A DNA stretch of 48,174 nucleotides from Pseudarthrobacter sp. AL07 (GCF_029960665.1 NZ_JASBRB010000026.1:1-48174); one strand, 5' to 3'. Shown: positions 16,353 to 25,407, counted from the first letter of the stretch. The notes: generated by a model not told the origin, from the sequence alone. Made by a program: numbers and translations.

Positions 16353-16704
16353 GCCGGCCGGTCGCAGCGTGGACTATGCAGAACGGCGTCGACGGGCGGG
16401 CTTCGAGCCGTCCCTCCGCGATGGGATCCCCGCACACGGCGCACGTCCCGTAGGTGCCGGCCGCAACCCTCGCCAGCGCCGCCTCCACCTGGTCAAGGCC
16501 AGAGCTGCTCTGCTGCAGGAGCGCCGATGCCTGTGAGAGCTCGAACGCAATGGTGGCGCCCTCGGGGTCGTGTTCGTCATCCACGTTGGAATCCTGGCGG
16601 GCGGCATTGGCGGAGGAGATGTCCGCTCGGAGGGCGGGGAGCAGTGCAAGTTTCCGGGCGCGCTCGTCCTCCAGCAGGACCCGGAAACGGTCAAAATCGG
16701 GCAT
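16342..16704 (-). CDS. TraR/DksA-type zinc-finger protein
   Basis: 120 residues: an N-terminal coiled-coil pair (about 5-35 and 50-82) with acidic tip region DDEHDPEG, then a zinc finger C88-x2-C91-x17-C109-x2-H112, followed by a short basic tail. DksA-like proteins insert the coiled coil into the RNA polymerase secondary channel; whether actinobacterial short forms act with ppGpp is not established. The fourth ligand is His instead of Cys. Start ATG 16704. The gene overlaps the AlkD-like gene (11 nt), so both are translated from one mRNA. Confidence 0.87.
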   Translation of the reverse strand: MPDFDRFRVLLEDERARKLALLPALRADISSANAARQDSNVDDEHDPEGATIAFELSQASALLQQSSSGLDQVEAALARVAAGTYGTCAVCGDPIAEGRLEARPSTPFCIVHAATGRHGR

Positions 16705-16843
16705 GGGAAAAGCCTAGTGGTTTGGGTCTCGACAAGTGCGGCGAGTCGGAGGATGCTGGCAATCGTAAGCGCCTCAGATGCCGTCTGTCAGCCAAGGACA
16801 GACAGCTGATGGACACAGAATCAAAAGAGAAAGTCTGCATGTC

Positions 16844-17224
16844 ATGCCTACAAACATCGTTACCGAGCTGGAAGTCAAATCCCACAACACACCGGATGAG
16901 AAGCGCCGCCCGGACAAGACTGAAGTCGACATCGTCAAAGTGGGTGACTACACGATCGGCCGGATGACGTTCAGTCCAGGCTGGCGCTGGTCGGACTGCA
17001 TCAAGCCAGTGGTCCAGACCGAGACCTGCCAAAACAACCACGTGGGTTTCTGCGTTTCCGGCTCCATCCACGTCGAGACCACCGATGGCAACCGGATCAC
17101 CATCAGCGCCGGTGACTCCTATACCATTCCACCCGGGCATGACGCCTGGGTGGAGGGCGATGATGCCTTCGTAGGCATTGAATTCCTCAGCGCCGCGGAA
17201 TACGCCAAAGCCCCGGAAACGTGA
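16844..17224 (+). CDS. Cupin-domain protein
   Basis: 126 residues of a single small beta barrel: SPGWRWSDCIKPVVQTETCQNNHVGFCVSGSIHVETTDGNRITISAGDSYTIPPGHDAWVEGDDAFVGIEF (about 46-116). The first metal motif is partly kept (H in NNHVGFCVSG) and the second has PPGHDAW. It may bind a metal and a small molecule; function unknown. Start ATG 16844 is chosen because the upstream in-frame part is unlike any cupin. GAGAAAG lies about 14 bases upstream. It converges on the secreted SLT gene with only 23 bp between. Confidence 0.85.
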   Translation: MPTNIVTELEVKSHNTPDEKRRPDKTEVDIVKVGDYTIGRMTFSPGWRWSDCIKPVVQTETCQNNHVGFCVSGSIHVETTDGNRITISAGDSYTIPPGHDAWVEGDDAFVGIEFLSAAEYAKAPET

Positions 17225-17247
17225 CCCGGCTGCAGGCCCGGACCAGG

Positions 17248-18540
17248 TCAGTACCAATTGTTGGCCACGGAATGGTTCCACGCACCGCACGGTGACCCGT
17301 AGCGGTCCGCAATGTAGGACAGTCCCCAATTGACCTGGGTCCGATAACTGGTGAGCCAGTCACTGCCGGCCGTGCCGTACTTACTGGCCGGCAGCGCCTG
17401 GGCTATCCCGTATGCGCCCGAGTAAGGATTGGTGGCGGTGGTCAGCCAGTTGGACTCCTTGGTCCACAATGACGCCAGGCACTGGAACTGGTCCTGGCCC
17501 CAACCGTAGGAAGCCAACTGCCCGGCCGCATAGTTTTTTGCGCCCGCGGGGTCGTTCACGGCGCCACCCGGCACGGAAGGTACGACGACGACGGGCGGCG
17601 GCACCGGCGTCGGGCCCGGGACCGGAGCGGGGGCGGGCACTCCCGGTACAGCACGCGGGGCCGGTGCCGGTTTTTGCGCAGCGGCGAGGGCCGCCGCCTT
17701 GGCCGCCGCCTCCGCCTGTTGGCGTGCCTGTTCCTGCGCCGCGGCCCGTTTGGCGGCCTGCGCCGTTTCGTATGCGGCCAAGGCCGACTGGCCCTGCCGG
17801 AACTCACCCTCCACCGCAGCGGTGGTGCCCTTGAGGGAGGCCAGCTGCGCGGTCAGTTCCTGGCCGTGCTCCTGCTGCTCCGCAATCTGCCGGGACATGG
17901 CCTGCTGGGCGGACTGCGCGGCGTCGAGCTTGGTTCTGGCCTCCCCCGACAGGCGCTCGCGTTCGGCCCTGGCTGCCTGCTCCTGATCGGCCAGGGCGCG
18001 GGAAATGCGTTCCGCAGCTGCGGATTTGTTCACCAGGACGGCTGTCTTATCACTGACGATCTGGACGATGTTCAGGCCTTGGATGCTGTTGTTCTGCACG
18101 GCGTCGAGGGCAACAAAGAAACCCATGTTGGTGCCACCGGTCTTGTACGACTGGGCAGCCAGGGCACCGATTTCCTTCTTGTACTGTCCCAGTTCGGCTG
18201 CGGCACGTGCGGTCTGGGCGGTAAGGGCATCCAGCATGGAAGTGGCAGCCTGAAGCGAGGCTTCGGCCAACGCGTACTCCGCGGCGGACGTTACGGCCGC
18301 ATTGCCCAGTGCCTCGGCTTCGGTCTGGAGCCCGCCCAGCAGCGTGTTGATCCTCGTGACTTCTGCCGCCTTGCCGGCCTCGCTTTGCTTGGCGTTCTGC
18401 ACGTCCTGCCATGAGGGATAGCCGCCCGGCGGCGCGTCGTCGGCGGCATGTGAGGGAAGCACCGCGGCCGACCCCACCAGGGTGACAGCCAGCATGCCCG
18501 CGAGGGCGGGCAGCCGCATTCTTTGAACAATCCGGGACAT
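17248..18540 (-). CDS. Secreted coiled-coil protein with C-terminal transglycosylase-like (SLT/aggregation-promoting factor) domain
   Basis: 430 residues. Signal peptide 1-32 (basic start MSRIVQRMR, hydrophobic core, AHA cleavage). Residues about 45-285 form a long Ala/Glu/Gln-rich coiled coil of the peptidoglycan-hydrolase-associated type (compare RipA/NlpC or FtsX-activated hydrolases). Then a Pro/Ala/Val linker (about 290-330), and a C-terminal domain with QFQCLASLWTKESNW (catalytic Glu candidate in KESNW) and NPYSGAYGIAQALPASKYG, as in lysozyme-like transglycosylases. The two Cys (CLASLW, PCGAWNH) may form a disulphide outside the cell. Probably a cell-wall remodelling enzyme. Start ATG 18540; weak GGTAAG upstream. 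Confidence 0.88.
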   Translation of the reverse strand: MSRIVQRMRLPALAGMLAVTLVGSAAVLPSHAADDAPPGGYPSWQDVQNAKQSEAGKAAEVTRINTLLGGLQTEAEALGNAAVTSAAEYALAEASLQAATSMLDALTAQTARAAAELGQYKKEIGALAAQSYKTGGTNMGFFVALDAVQNNSIQGLNIVQIVSDKTAVLVNKSAAAERISRALADQEQAARAERERLSGEARTKLDAAQSAQQAMSRQIAEQQEHGQELTAQLASLKGTTAAVEGEFRQGQSALAAYETAQAAKRAAAQEQARQQAEAAAKAAALAAAQKPAPAPRAVPGVPAPAPVPGPTPVPPPVVVVPSVPGGAVNDPAGAKNYAAGQLASYGWGQDQFQCLASLWTKESNWLTTATNPYSGAYGIAQALPASKYGTAGSDWLTSYRTQVNWGLSYIADRYGSPCGAWNHSVANNWY

Positions 18541-18645
18541 AGTTGGTGAGCTTACCGGGCATATCGGGCTTGCGGGGCCTGATCTGCCACATCGTTACCG
18601 AGGCAGCAGCCTGCAGGGCGCGCCAATCCGGCCGGCTTTGTTGGC

Positions 18646-20109
18646 TCAGGTTCCGCAGAAGGTCCGGTAGTTCCCGAAGTCTTCAGGGGCGGGGCCGGCG
18701 TAGCGTTCCAGCCCGGGGCGCTGCGTGTACGGGTCAGCCACGACGGCCATCAGGCGGTTGAAGACGGACAGGTCGCCGGCGGTAGCAGCGTCAAGAGCTT
18801 CTTCAACCAGGTGGTTCCTGGGGATGTAGACGGGGTTGACGCTGCCCATCAGGTCCGCGTCCGGCGCCAGGGCCAGCCACCGTTCCGCCCAGGCCTCGAT
18901 GGCTTCGGGCTCCGCAAACATGGCCCGGGAAGTTTCCGGGGTGCCGCGGGCTGCCGAGACAAGGCTCCGGAAGAAGGAGGTGTAGTCCACTTCGGCGTCC
19001 TGAAGCAGCGACAGCACGCCGTTCACCAGCGGCAACGCGACGTCGTCGGGAGTGTCCGCGCGCAGCCCAAGCTTGGATTTCATGCCGGCTGACCAGGCTG
19101 CGCTGTACAGCGTGCGGAAGACGCCGAGGGACTCCACTGCGAGCGCCACGGCCTGGTCCTGGTCTTCGTGGAGCAGGGGCAGGAGTGCTTCGGCGAGCCT
19201 AGTGAGGTTCCATTCGGCAATGATCGGCTGGTTACCGTAGGCGTAACGTCCGTCCGCGTCGATTGAGCTGTAGACCGCGCCGGAATTGAAACTGTCCATA
19301 AATGCACACGGACCGTAGTCGATGGTCTCGCCGGAGATGGTCATGTTGTCGGTGTTCATCACGCCGTGGACGAAGCCCACCAGCATCCATTGCGCCACCA
19401 GGGATGCCTGCGCGGCTATGACGGCGTCAAAGAACGCGAGATAGGGCATGTCGGCGAGCGCGGCGTCCGGGTAATGGCGGCTGATGGCATGATCGGCCAG
19501 ACGGCGCAGAAGGTCCGTCTCGCCGTTGACGCGGGCGAACTGGAAGCTGCCCACGCGCAGGTGGCTGCTCGCCACCCGGGTAAGTACAGCACCGGGCAGT
19601 ATGGTTTCGCGGCGGACGGGCCGGCCCGTGGCCACCACGGCGAGGGACCTCGTGGTGGGGATGCCCATCGCGTGCATGGCTTCGCTGACGACGTACTCGC
19701 GCAGCATGGGACCGACGACGGCGAGTCCGTCACCCGCCCGGGCGAACGGTGTCCGGCCGGAGCCCTTAAGGTGGATGTCCCTGAGCTGCCCGTGGATGTC
19801 CGTGACTTCGCCAAGCAGGAGGGCGCGCCCGTCGCCGAGCTGGGGTGAGTAGCCGCCGAACTGGTGGCCCGCGTAGGCCTGGGCCACCGGCGTGGCACCG
19901 TCAGGGACCCGGTTGCCGATCAGCAGCAGCGTCCCCTCACCCGACCGCAGCGCGGACGGGTCCAGGCCCAGCTCGCTGGCCAACGGCTCGTTCAGGACCA
20001 GCAGCTGCGGATCAGGTGCTTCGTCCGCCTGCCACGGAACCGCCAGCTCCCCGAGTTCGCGGGCGAACCGTCCATCGAAGGTGAGCGTTAGTGGGATTGC
20101 GGAACTCAT
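18646..20109 (-). CDS. selO: SelO/YdiU family protein adenylyltransferase (pseudokinase fold)
   Basis: 487 residues. SelO AMPylates Ser/Thr/Tyr of redox-related proteins using ATP bound in a flipped kinase fold. Seen: K115 in [18 protein letters not shown], the MNTDNM motif with D254 and N255, D264 in [10 protein letters not shown] (metal-binding DFG equivalent), the Ser-rich YGNQP segment, and C485 in the C-terminal YRTFCGT, the position of selenocysteine in eukaryotic homologues. Length is normal. Start ATG 20109. It stands alone on the minus strand with about 110 bp upstream for a promoter. Confidence 0.95.
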   Translation of the reverse strand: MSSAIPLTLTFDGRFARELGELAVPWQADEAPDPQLLVLNEPLASELGLDPSALRSGEGTLLLIGNRVPDGATPVAQAYAGHQFGGYSPQLGDGRALLLGEVTDIHGQLRDIHLKGSGRTPFARAGDGLAVVGPMLREYVVSEAMHAMGIPTTRSLAVVATGRPVRRETILPGAVLTRVASSHLRVGSFQFARVNGETDLLRRLADHAISRHYPDAALADMPYLAFFDAVIAAQASLVAQWMLVGFVHGVMNTDNMTISGETIDYGPCAFMDSFNSGAVYSSIDADGRYAYGNQPIIAEWNLTRLAEALLPLLHEDQDQAVALAVESLGVFRTLYSAAWSAGMKSKLGLRADTPDDVALPLVNGVLSLLQDAEVDYTSFFRSLVSAARGTPETSRAMFAEPEAIEAWAERWLALAPDADLMGSVNPVYIPRNHLVEEALDAATAGDLSVFNRLMAVVADPYTQRPGLERYAGPAPEDFGNYRTFCGT

Positions 20110-20179
20110 CCTTCAAGACTACCCGCGGCAGCACCGCCCATGCGGCGGCAGATGGGACGTGCTGACTCGGACATGCTGG

Positions 20180-20203
20180 CTCAGTCGCTGTCTCAGTCGC
20201 TGT
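20180..20203. repeat. Two tandem copies of CTCAGTCGCTGT
   Basis: Two exact 12-base copies, followed by the related CTCTGACGTG, in the gap between the selO start and the dienelactone hydrolase remnant. Possibly a slippage product; no function visible. Confidence 0.6.
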
Positions 20204-20218
20204 CTCTGACGTGCACTC

Positions 20219-20390
20219 TCAGACGTGCTGTCCGAACCAGGCGAGGGTGTCCTTCCAGGCAGCGGTGGCCTGAGTTTCGTTGTAGCGCTCGCCGGTGTCG
20301 TTGTTGAAGGCATGGTCCACGCCGGGGTCGAGGCTGGCGGTACCGCGTTCCCTGCTCAGCACTTGATCCAGAGCCTGAGCGGCCTCAGTA
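20219..20390 (-). pseudogene. Dienelactone hydrolase C-terminal remnant
   Basis: Reading the minus strand gives EAAQALDQVLSRERG, then PGVDHAFNNDTGERYN, then AAWKDTLAWFGQHV and a TGA at 20221-20219. This is the C-terminal end of a dienelactone hydrolase (alpha/beta hydrolase) with the catalytic His of VDHAF. The N-terminal 180 or so residues with the catalytic Cys and Asp are absent; the upstream sequence is the end of the CPBP gene. The piece was probably left after a deletion or replacement. Confidence 0.75.
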
Positions 20391-21203
20391 CAAGAAGATC
20401 GGCAACCAGTCGCGGTTGTGCGCGTGCACCAGCGCGAGGAACAGTACGAAGTCGAAGACCAGGTGCACCGTCACCACATAGGTGAACGACTTGGTCAGCT
20501 TGAAGGTGTAGCCCTGCAGCAGCGCGAACGGGAACGTCAGCAGCGGACCCCAGGCCATGTACCCGATCTCCCACAGGAACGACGAGAAGACCACGGCTTG
20601 CAGGATATTGGCGAGCCAGTCCGGAAAGTGCCGCCGCAGCAGGGTGAAGGTGGTGCAGATGAAGAACAGCTCGTCCCAAATTCCGACAGCGTTGACGCCA
20701 AGAAACAGCCGCCAAAAAATGGTGGGGTCGGACGCGTCCGGCCAGTTCTGATACACGTCCGTGCGGATCAGGTAGACCGGCAGAATGAGGTAACCGAGGG
20801 CCACAACAGCGATCAGATACAGCTTCGCTGACAAAGGCCATTTACGGCCCGTGTTCACCGGAAATTGGATGATGTTCTGGCGGTAGACGAAACGGGACAC
20901 CAGCCACGGCACCAGCACGGCCAGCGCAAGGGCACCACCCATCAGCGTCATGTGCGAGATGCTCAAGTCAGCGTTCAGCGGAACCAGGCTGATGATCACC
21001 ATTCCCGCCGCAACCAGAGCCAGGTCCCGCACGAATTCGCGGCCTATCAGCGTGGCCGTGACCAGGCTCAACGCGAGCACGCTGTAGCCCGCGGGCTCAT
21101 TCTCGACGCCGAATAACAGCACTCCGGACGCTGAGAGGAGCACCGCAGGGACCAGCTTCCAGCTGAGCACAGTGCGGGGCGGCTGGGTCGAGGTGGATGT
21201 CAC
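20385..21203 (-). CDS. CPBP-family intramembrane protein with degenerate protease motifs
   Basis: 272 residues with about seven to eight membrane helices. The C-terminal half resembles CPBP (Abi, Rce1-like) proteases: W176-D177-E178-L-F-F in place of EExxxR, LLRRHFPDWLANILQAVVFSSFLWE in place of the FxxxH helix, and H247 in TVHLVFDF. So the first motif keeps one Glu but loses the Arg, and the second lacks its His; catalysis is doubtful. It may be a non-proteolytic membrane protein. Start GTG 21203, next to a GGTGGGG run. Downstream it runs straight into a broken dienelactone hydrolase gene, so the 3' junction may be recent. Confidence 0.75.
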   Translation of the reverse strand: MTSTSTQPPRTVLSWKLVPAVLLSASGVLLFGVENEPAGYSVLALSLVTATLIGREFVRDLALVAAGMVIISLVPLNADLSISHMTLMGGALALAVLVPWLVSRFVYRQNIIQFPVNTGRKWPLSAKLYLIAVVALGYLILPVYLIRTDVYQNWPDASDPTIFWRLFLGVNAVGIWDELFFICTTFTLLRRHFPDWLANILQAVVFSSFLWEIGYMAWGPLLTFPFALLQGYTFKLTKSFTYVVTVHLVFDFVLFLALVHAHNRDWLPIFLY

Positions 21204-21382
21204 CCCACCAGCATGTCAGCGACGGTGACCCCTGGAAAAGATGGCCGCGGCAAGGCTTTGCTTTCCAGGGCTCCGGTCACCGACCATCCGAGGCCTCGAA
21301 GGCACTGTTTCCCCTGCCCACACGCGCTTTTTCGGAGTACGATATGGGCGTCGGCAGGATTCCTGCGACTCCTTGCCGCAAG

Positions 21383-21408
21383 GCCGGCTCTCCACCTGAA
21401 GAGCCGGC
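21383..21408. terminator. Hairpin in the 5' leader of the DUF4383 gene
   Basis: GCCGGCTCT pairs with AGAGCCGGC around an 8-base loop, 23 bp upstream of the ATG at 21432 and just before the AAGGGAG ribosome site. It could be a leader hairpin affecting translation or a terminator of upstream transcription. Confidence 0.45.
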
Positions 21409-21431
21409 AATCAGCGTGAAAGGGAGACAAA

Positions 21432-21902
21432 ATGACTACCGCGTCACACCCTGCCCAACACCACATGATGGGGTTGACACTTCACAACACCGCCATCGGT
21501 ATCGGTGCAGTTTTCCTGCTGGTTGGAGTCCTCGGGTTCATCCCGGGAATCACCACCAATTACGGGGCCATGACCTTCGCGGGACATGAGTCCGGGGCCA
21601 TGCTCCTTGGCGTCTTCCAAGTGTCGGTGCTGCACAACATCGTGCATTTGCTGTTCGGTGTGGCTGGCATCGTTATGGCCCGGACAAACCCGATGGCCCG
21701 CTGGTTCCTGCTCGGCGGCGGCACCGTGTACCTGGTGCTGTGGATCTACGGCCTGGTCATCGACATGAACGCGGCTGCCAACTTCGTCCCGTTCAACACT
21801 GCTGACAACTGGCTGCACCTGGTTCTGGGCCTCGGCATGATCGGCTTGGGCCTCTGGCTCGGCAGGGATGCCATGGCGAAGATGAAGCGAAGCACCCCAT
21901 AG
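21432..21902 (+). CDS. DUF4383 membrane protein
   Basis: 156 residues, four hydrophobic helices (about 20-40, 56-82, 90-110, 126-145) and the family signature with LLGVFQVSVLHNIVHLLFGVAGIVMAR and a late NWLHLVLGLGMIGLG. His residues in the second and fourth helices are typical. Function unknown; such proteins are often stress-linked in actinobacteria. Start ATG 21432 with AAGGGAG at -11. It is followed by a strong terminator and stands as a single-gene unit. Confidence 0.88.
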   Translation: MTTASHPAQHHMMGLTLHNTAIGIGAVFLLVGVLGFIPGITTNYGAMTFAGHESGAMLLGVFQVSVLHNIVHLLFGVAGIVMARTNPMARWFLLGGGTVYLVLWIYGLVIDMNAAANFVPFNTADNWLHLVLGLGMIGLGLWLGRDAMAKMKRSTP

Positions 21903-21925
21903 CGCCACAGTTAGTGGAAAACCGA

Positions 21926-21975
21926 CGACGGCGGCCGTCCCCCGGGCGCGAAATCCTCGGGACGGCCCGCCGTCG
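21926..21975 (+). terminator. Strong hairpin terminator after DUF4383 gene
   Basis: CGACGGCGGCCGTCCC pairs with GGGACGG-C-CCGCCGTCG with one bulged base, around a 17-base loop. It starts 24 bp after the stop at 21902. Confidence 0.7.
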
Positions 21976-22052
21976 CCTCCCTCGGCGTCGGCTGCTGCTG
22001 ACGCAGCCTTAACACAGCCGAGCAGTACACCGGGTGATCCTGAGGTGACGCA

Positions 22053-23582
22053 GTGAATGACGCATCGAACAGTGGACGGCCGGAAGGTGAATCCCGCTCC
22101 CTCTGGGTCGCCACCGCCGGAACCACCGATTATCTGGTCCAGCGCGGGGATCTGGAGGTGGACGTCGCGGTCATCGGGGCCGGCATCGCCGGGCTGACCG
22201 CCGCGTTAGCGCTCAAACGCACCGGCCTGACCGTCGCGGTCATCGAGACCGCACGCGTCGGAACCGGCGTCACCGGCCACACCACGGGCAAGGTCACCTC
22301 CCTTCACCGCCTGGCGTACACGGACCTTGCACGCCGACACGGCGACGACACCGCCCGCACCTACGGGCAGGCCAACCAGTCCGCAGTCGAATACGTCGCG
22401 CAATTAGTGGCCGAGGAGGCCATCGACTGTGACTTCCGCCGAGTTGCCAACTACACCTACGCCGAAACCGACAACGCGCTCGACCTCGTCCGCGTCGAAG
22501 CCAACCTTGCAGCGAGGCTCGGCCTGCCCGCCTCCTTCACCACCGAGGTGCCGCTGCCCTTCCCGGTCAAGGGTGCTGTCCGCTTCGACGGACAGGCGCA
22601 AATCCATGCCGTGAAATACCTCCAGGGGCTCGCCCGCGTGGTTGATGGTGAAGGCAGCTTCGTGTTCGAGCAGACCCGGGCCCAGCGAATCCACGACGGC
22701 TCCCCGTCCGTCGTCGATACCGAACAGGGCACCGTCCGGGCCCGCAACATCATCGTCGCCACGAATGTGCCGTTCGGCGGCCAGGGCCTGTTCTACCTGC
22801 GGTGTCATCCGCACCGCTCCTACATTGTCGCCGGACGCGTGGACACCCCACCGCTGGACGCCACGTTCATCAGCGTCGACGAACCGATGCGGTCGATTCT
22901 GACCGCGAGCGTCAGTGGCACCAGCTATGTGCTTACCGGCGGCGAGGGCCACCGCGTATCGGAGTCCGGCGACACAGCCGCGCGGTACCGCAGACTTGCA
23001 GCCTTCGCACACGACCGCCTCGGCATGGACAAGGTCGCCTACCGCTGGTCAACACAGGACGGCATGCCGCTCGACGGGCTGCCCTACGCCGGCCTTATGT
23101 CCCCCACCGCCAAACATGTGTACGTCATCACCGGTCTGCGCAAATGGGGCTTGTCCAACGGAACCGCGGCCGCGCTCATTCTCGCTGACACCCTCAACGG
23201 CCGGGAGAACCCTTGGGCCTCGGTGTTCAACAGCAACCGTATTACCCCGGCGGCCAGCGCGAGACGTTTCATGAAGGAGAACGTCAAGACCGTGGCCGCG
23301 GTCCTGGGCGGCAAACTCCGCGGCCGGCCCGGCCACACGGAGCTGTCGCCGGGTGAGGGGAAAGTCATGACCGTCAATGGCGAGAGTACTGCCGTCTACA
23401 AAGACGCAGACGGGCAGGTCCACGCCGTGTCCGCCACCTGCACACACCTTGGCTGCACCGTCGGCTTCAACACCGCCGACGCCACCTGGGACTGCCCCTG
23501 CCACGGCTCCCGATTCACCCCCGAGGGCACCGTCATCCAGGGGCCGGCCGCCAAGAACCTCCCACCCGCAGAGATGCCTTGA
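22053..23582 (+). CDS. FAD-dependent oxidoreductase fused to a C-terminal Rieske [2Fe-2S] domain (YhfW type)
   Basis: 509 residues. N-terminal DAO fold with the FAD dinucleotide motif G42-A-G-I-A-G47 and the FAD-binding THTTGKVTSLH-like segment; central substrate domain; C-terminal Rieske domain with cluster ligands C463-x-H465 and C481-x2-H484 and the extra pair C468/C483 that forms the disulphide in bc1-type Rieske proteins. Cytosolic, no signal peptide. It likely oxidises a small amine, amino acid or sugar and passes electrons to the cluster; the substrate is unknown. Start GTG 22053 with GAGGTG seven bases upstream. Single gene behind its own promoter region. Confidence 0.93.
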   Translation: MNDASNSGRPEGESRSLWVATAGTTDYLVQRGDLEVDVAVIGAGIAGLTAALALKRTGLTVAVIETARVGTGVTGHTTGKVTSLHRLAYTDLARRHGDDTARTYGQANQSAVEYVAQLVAEEAIDCDFRRVANYTYAETDNALDLVRVEANLAARLGLPASFTTEVPLPFPVKGAVRFDGQAQIHAVKYLQGLARVVDGEGSFVFEQTRAQRIHDGSPSVVDTEQGTVRARNIIVATNVPFGGQGLFYLRCHPHRSYIVAGRVDTPPLDATFISVDEPMRSILTASVSGTSYVLTGGEGHRVSESGDTAARYRRLAAFAHDRLGMDKVAYRWSTQDGMPLDGLPYAGLMSPTAKHVYVITGLRKWGLSNGTAAALILADTLNGRENPWASVFNSNRITPAASARRFMKENVKTVAAVLGGKLRGRPGHTELSPGEGKVMTVNGESTAVYKDADGQVHAVSATCTHLGCTVGFNTADATWDCPCHGSRFTPEGTVIQGPAAKNLPPAEMP

Positions 23583-23699
23583 TCCCCCGCTAGTTGCCGC
23601 CGGACCTGCCTGGTAGCCGGGGCCAGATGGATGTGTACCCCGGCGTCGATGAACAAAGCCAGTGCCGTCAGTTCGGACCGAAAGGGCGCCTGTGGTTCG

Positions 23700-24011
23700 G
23701 TGAAGGGCGGCCGACGGCGGTTGCTGCTGCAGGCGGCGCCGTGTCCTTCCTCCGGGTCGGCGAGGCACACCCATGAAACATCGCCCTGGCCGACGTCGGC
23801 GTACGTGGCGCCCAGCGCCCGCAGCCGGGCCACTTCGGCCGCTTCCCCGCATGATCGTCGTCACCTCGTGCAGGGTCCAATCCGTAGCCTCGCCCCAGAA
23901 CCGGGCCATGGCCCGCAGGTCCGCGCAGTTGAGCACCACAGTGGCACCGAGTTCCACCAGGCGCGCGACCGGATCCGGCCAGACGAAGCCCACGGGCTCA
24001 ACATTGGTCAC
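23700..24011 (-). pseudogene. VOC-family gene, frameshifted and internally deleted
   Basis: The minus strand first encodes VARLVELGATVVLNCADLR followed by AMARFWGEATDWTLHEV from GTG 24011, the first VOC strand and helix. After about 50 residues the frame breaks, and the next frame encodes GEAAEVARLRALGATYAD and VSWVCLADPE, the last VOC module. The middle strands are missing, and the typical EGNEFCVL end has decayed to EGHGAAC. The right-hand limit is clear, the left one approximate. The gene is not functional as read. Confidence 0.75.
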
Positions 24012-24097
24012 TCCGGTTCCCGCGCTGGAAACACCCCAGCCGAGGGCATACCGGTGCGAACAGGATCACGATGGCACCCCTCTATCGGCACTCACGA

Positions 24098-24511
24098 TCA
24101 CGGCCTGGTGTCGGGAATGAGCCCTCCTATGAGTCCCGCCAGGGCTGCCGGCAGGGCGATAAGACCGGTGATCTGTGGAATCAGAGACGGGGGCGTCATG
24201 ATCATGGTGGCCATGCCCACCAGCACTGCTGGCGAGGCAACGCAGATCGTCGCCCAAAGCGGGTTACCGCGGACCTGCGACCATATTGCTGCTGCAAGCG
24301 ATATGGCAGACCCGGCGAGCATTAGCAGCCTGCCAACGCGCAACCGCTCTATGAACTCCGGGACCGGCGTGTAGATGAAGAATGCCGTCCGTTCCAGGGC
24401 AATCCCTGTGACGACGATGGAGACAACGACCAAAGCCGCCCAGGGCAGTGATCTTGCCCTCCACCACCGGCGAACGACGTAGCGTTCGTTGCCGTTCTGC
24501 GAACTCGTCAC
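24098..24511 (-). CDS. Small integral membrane protein, unknown function
   Basis: 137 residues: a basic N-terminus (RYVVRRWWRARS), then four hydrophobic helices at about 22-42, 63-82, 88-108 and 112-133. No family recognised. Start GTG 24511 is the first start in frame; no strong ribosome site. It is flanked by the VOC remnant and by the divergent phosphatase gene 179 bp away. Confidence 0.65.
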   Translation of the reverse strand: MTSSQNGNERYVVRRWWRARSLPWAALVVVSIVVTGIALERTAFFIYTPVPEFIERLRVGRLLMLAGSAISLAAAIWSQVRGNPLWATICVASPAVLVGMATMIMTPPSLIPQITGLIALPAALAGLIGGLIPDTRP

Positions 24512-24690
24512 AGGGCGAGCCTAGCGGGCCTCTCAGCTTCTCGCAGCACCCGTGCATTCTCCTCGCCCGCCAGGCCGCCCGCCGGCCACGGGAGTCGACG
24601 AAAGCTGAAGGGCGCGCCTGGTTCCGTGCAACAGCAAATTTCCAAAGTGTGGGCAAACACAGCCGTCGAGCGGACGGTTAGGCTGGGTGG

Positions 24691-25383
24691 ATGGCAACAG
24701 TTATTCTCGTGCGGCACGGCCGCACCACAGCCAATGCCACTGGACTGCTGGCCGGTCGGGCCGCCGGTGTCAGCCTGGACCAGATCGGGCGTGAGCAGGC
24801 GGCTTTGACCGGAGAGCGGCTCGCGGCCGTGCCCGTAGTTGGGGTGGTATCGAGCCCTCTAGAGCGTTGTCAGCAGACCGCCCAGCTCATCCTTGATCGC
24901 CAGGCTGGCGCTCCTTACGCGCCGTTGGAATCCGATCTTACCGAGTGCGATTACGGCCAGTGGCAGGGCCGCACGCTCAGTGATCTCGCAACCGAAGATC
25001 TGTGGTCGGCCGTGCAGTCACAGCCGTCCGCCGTCATCTTTCCCGGCGGTGAATCCATGGCCGCAATGCAGGCTCGGTCGGTGGCAGCGATTCGACGCCA
25101 CGATGCAAGCTTTGAAGCCGAGTACGGGACAGGTGCCGTGTGGGTGGCGGTGAGTCACGGTGACATCATCAAGTCCATCCTCGCCGACGCGCTCGGCATG
25201 CACCTCGACCTGTTCCAGCGTATTAACGTGGGCCCTGCCTCCGTATCGATCGTGCACTACGGCGCTGGTCGGCCGAGCGTCTACGCCACCAACACCGACG
25301 CGGGGGATCTGTCATGGCTGTCGAACGGCCTCAACCCTGGCGATGCGCCGGTGGGTGGCGGTGCAGGGCAGAAGGCCACATGA
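24691..25383 (+). CDS. Histidine phosphatase family protein (MSMEG_4193 type)
   Basis: 230 residues of the phosphoglycerate mutase-like fold. Catalytic residues visible: R8-H9-G10 with H9 as phospho-acceptor, R59 in SSPLERCQQTA, E85 in LTECDYG as acid, and H156 in AVSHGD. It removes phosphate from an unknown substrate. The C-terminal tail after residue 205 is Gly/Asp-rich. Start ATG 24691. It is first of three genes (phosphatase, DUF3090, SCO1664) that form a conserved actinobacterial operon usually next to mshC, the mycothiol cysteine ligase gene (Streptomyces SCO1663-1666). Here mshC is not adjacent. Confidence 0.92.
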   Translation: MATVILVRHGRTTANATGLLAGRAAGVSLDQIGREQAALTGERLAAVPVVGVVSSPLERCQQTAQLILDRQAGAPYAPLESDLTECDYGQWQGRTLSDLATEDLWSAVQSQPSAVIFPGGESMAAMQARSVAAIRRHDASFEAEYGTGAVWVAVSHGDIIKSILADALGMHLDLFQRINVGPASVSIVHYGAGRPSVYATNTDAGDLSWLSNGLNPGDAPVGGGAGQKAT

Positions 25384-25407
25384 ACCTCATGTGCCTAGAA
25401 TACTCAT

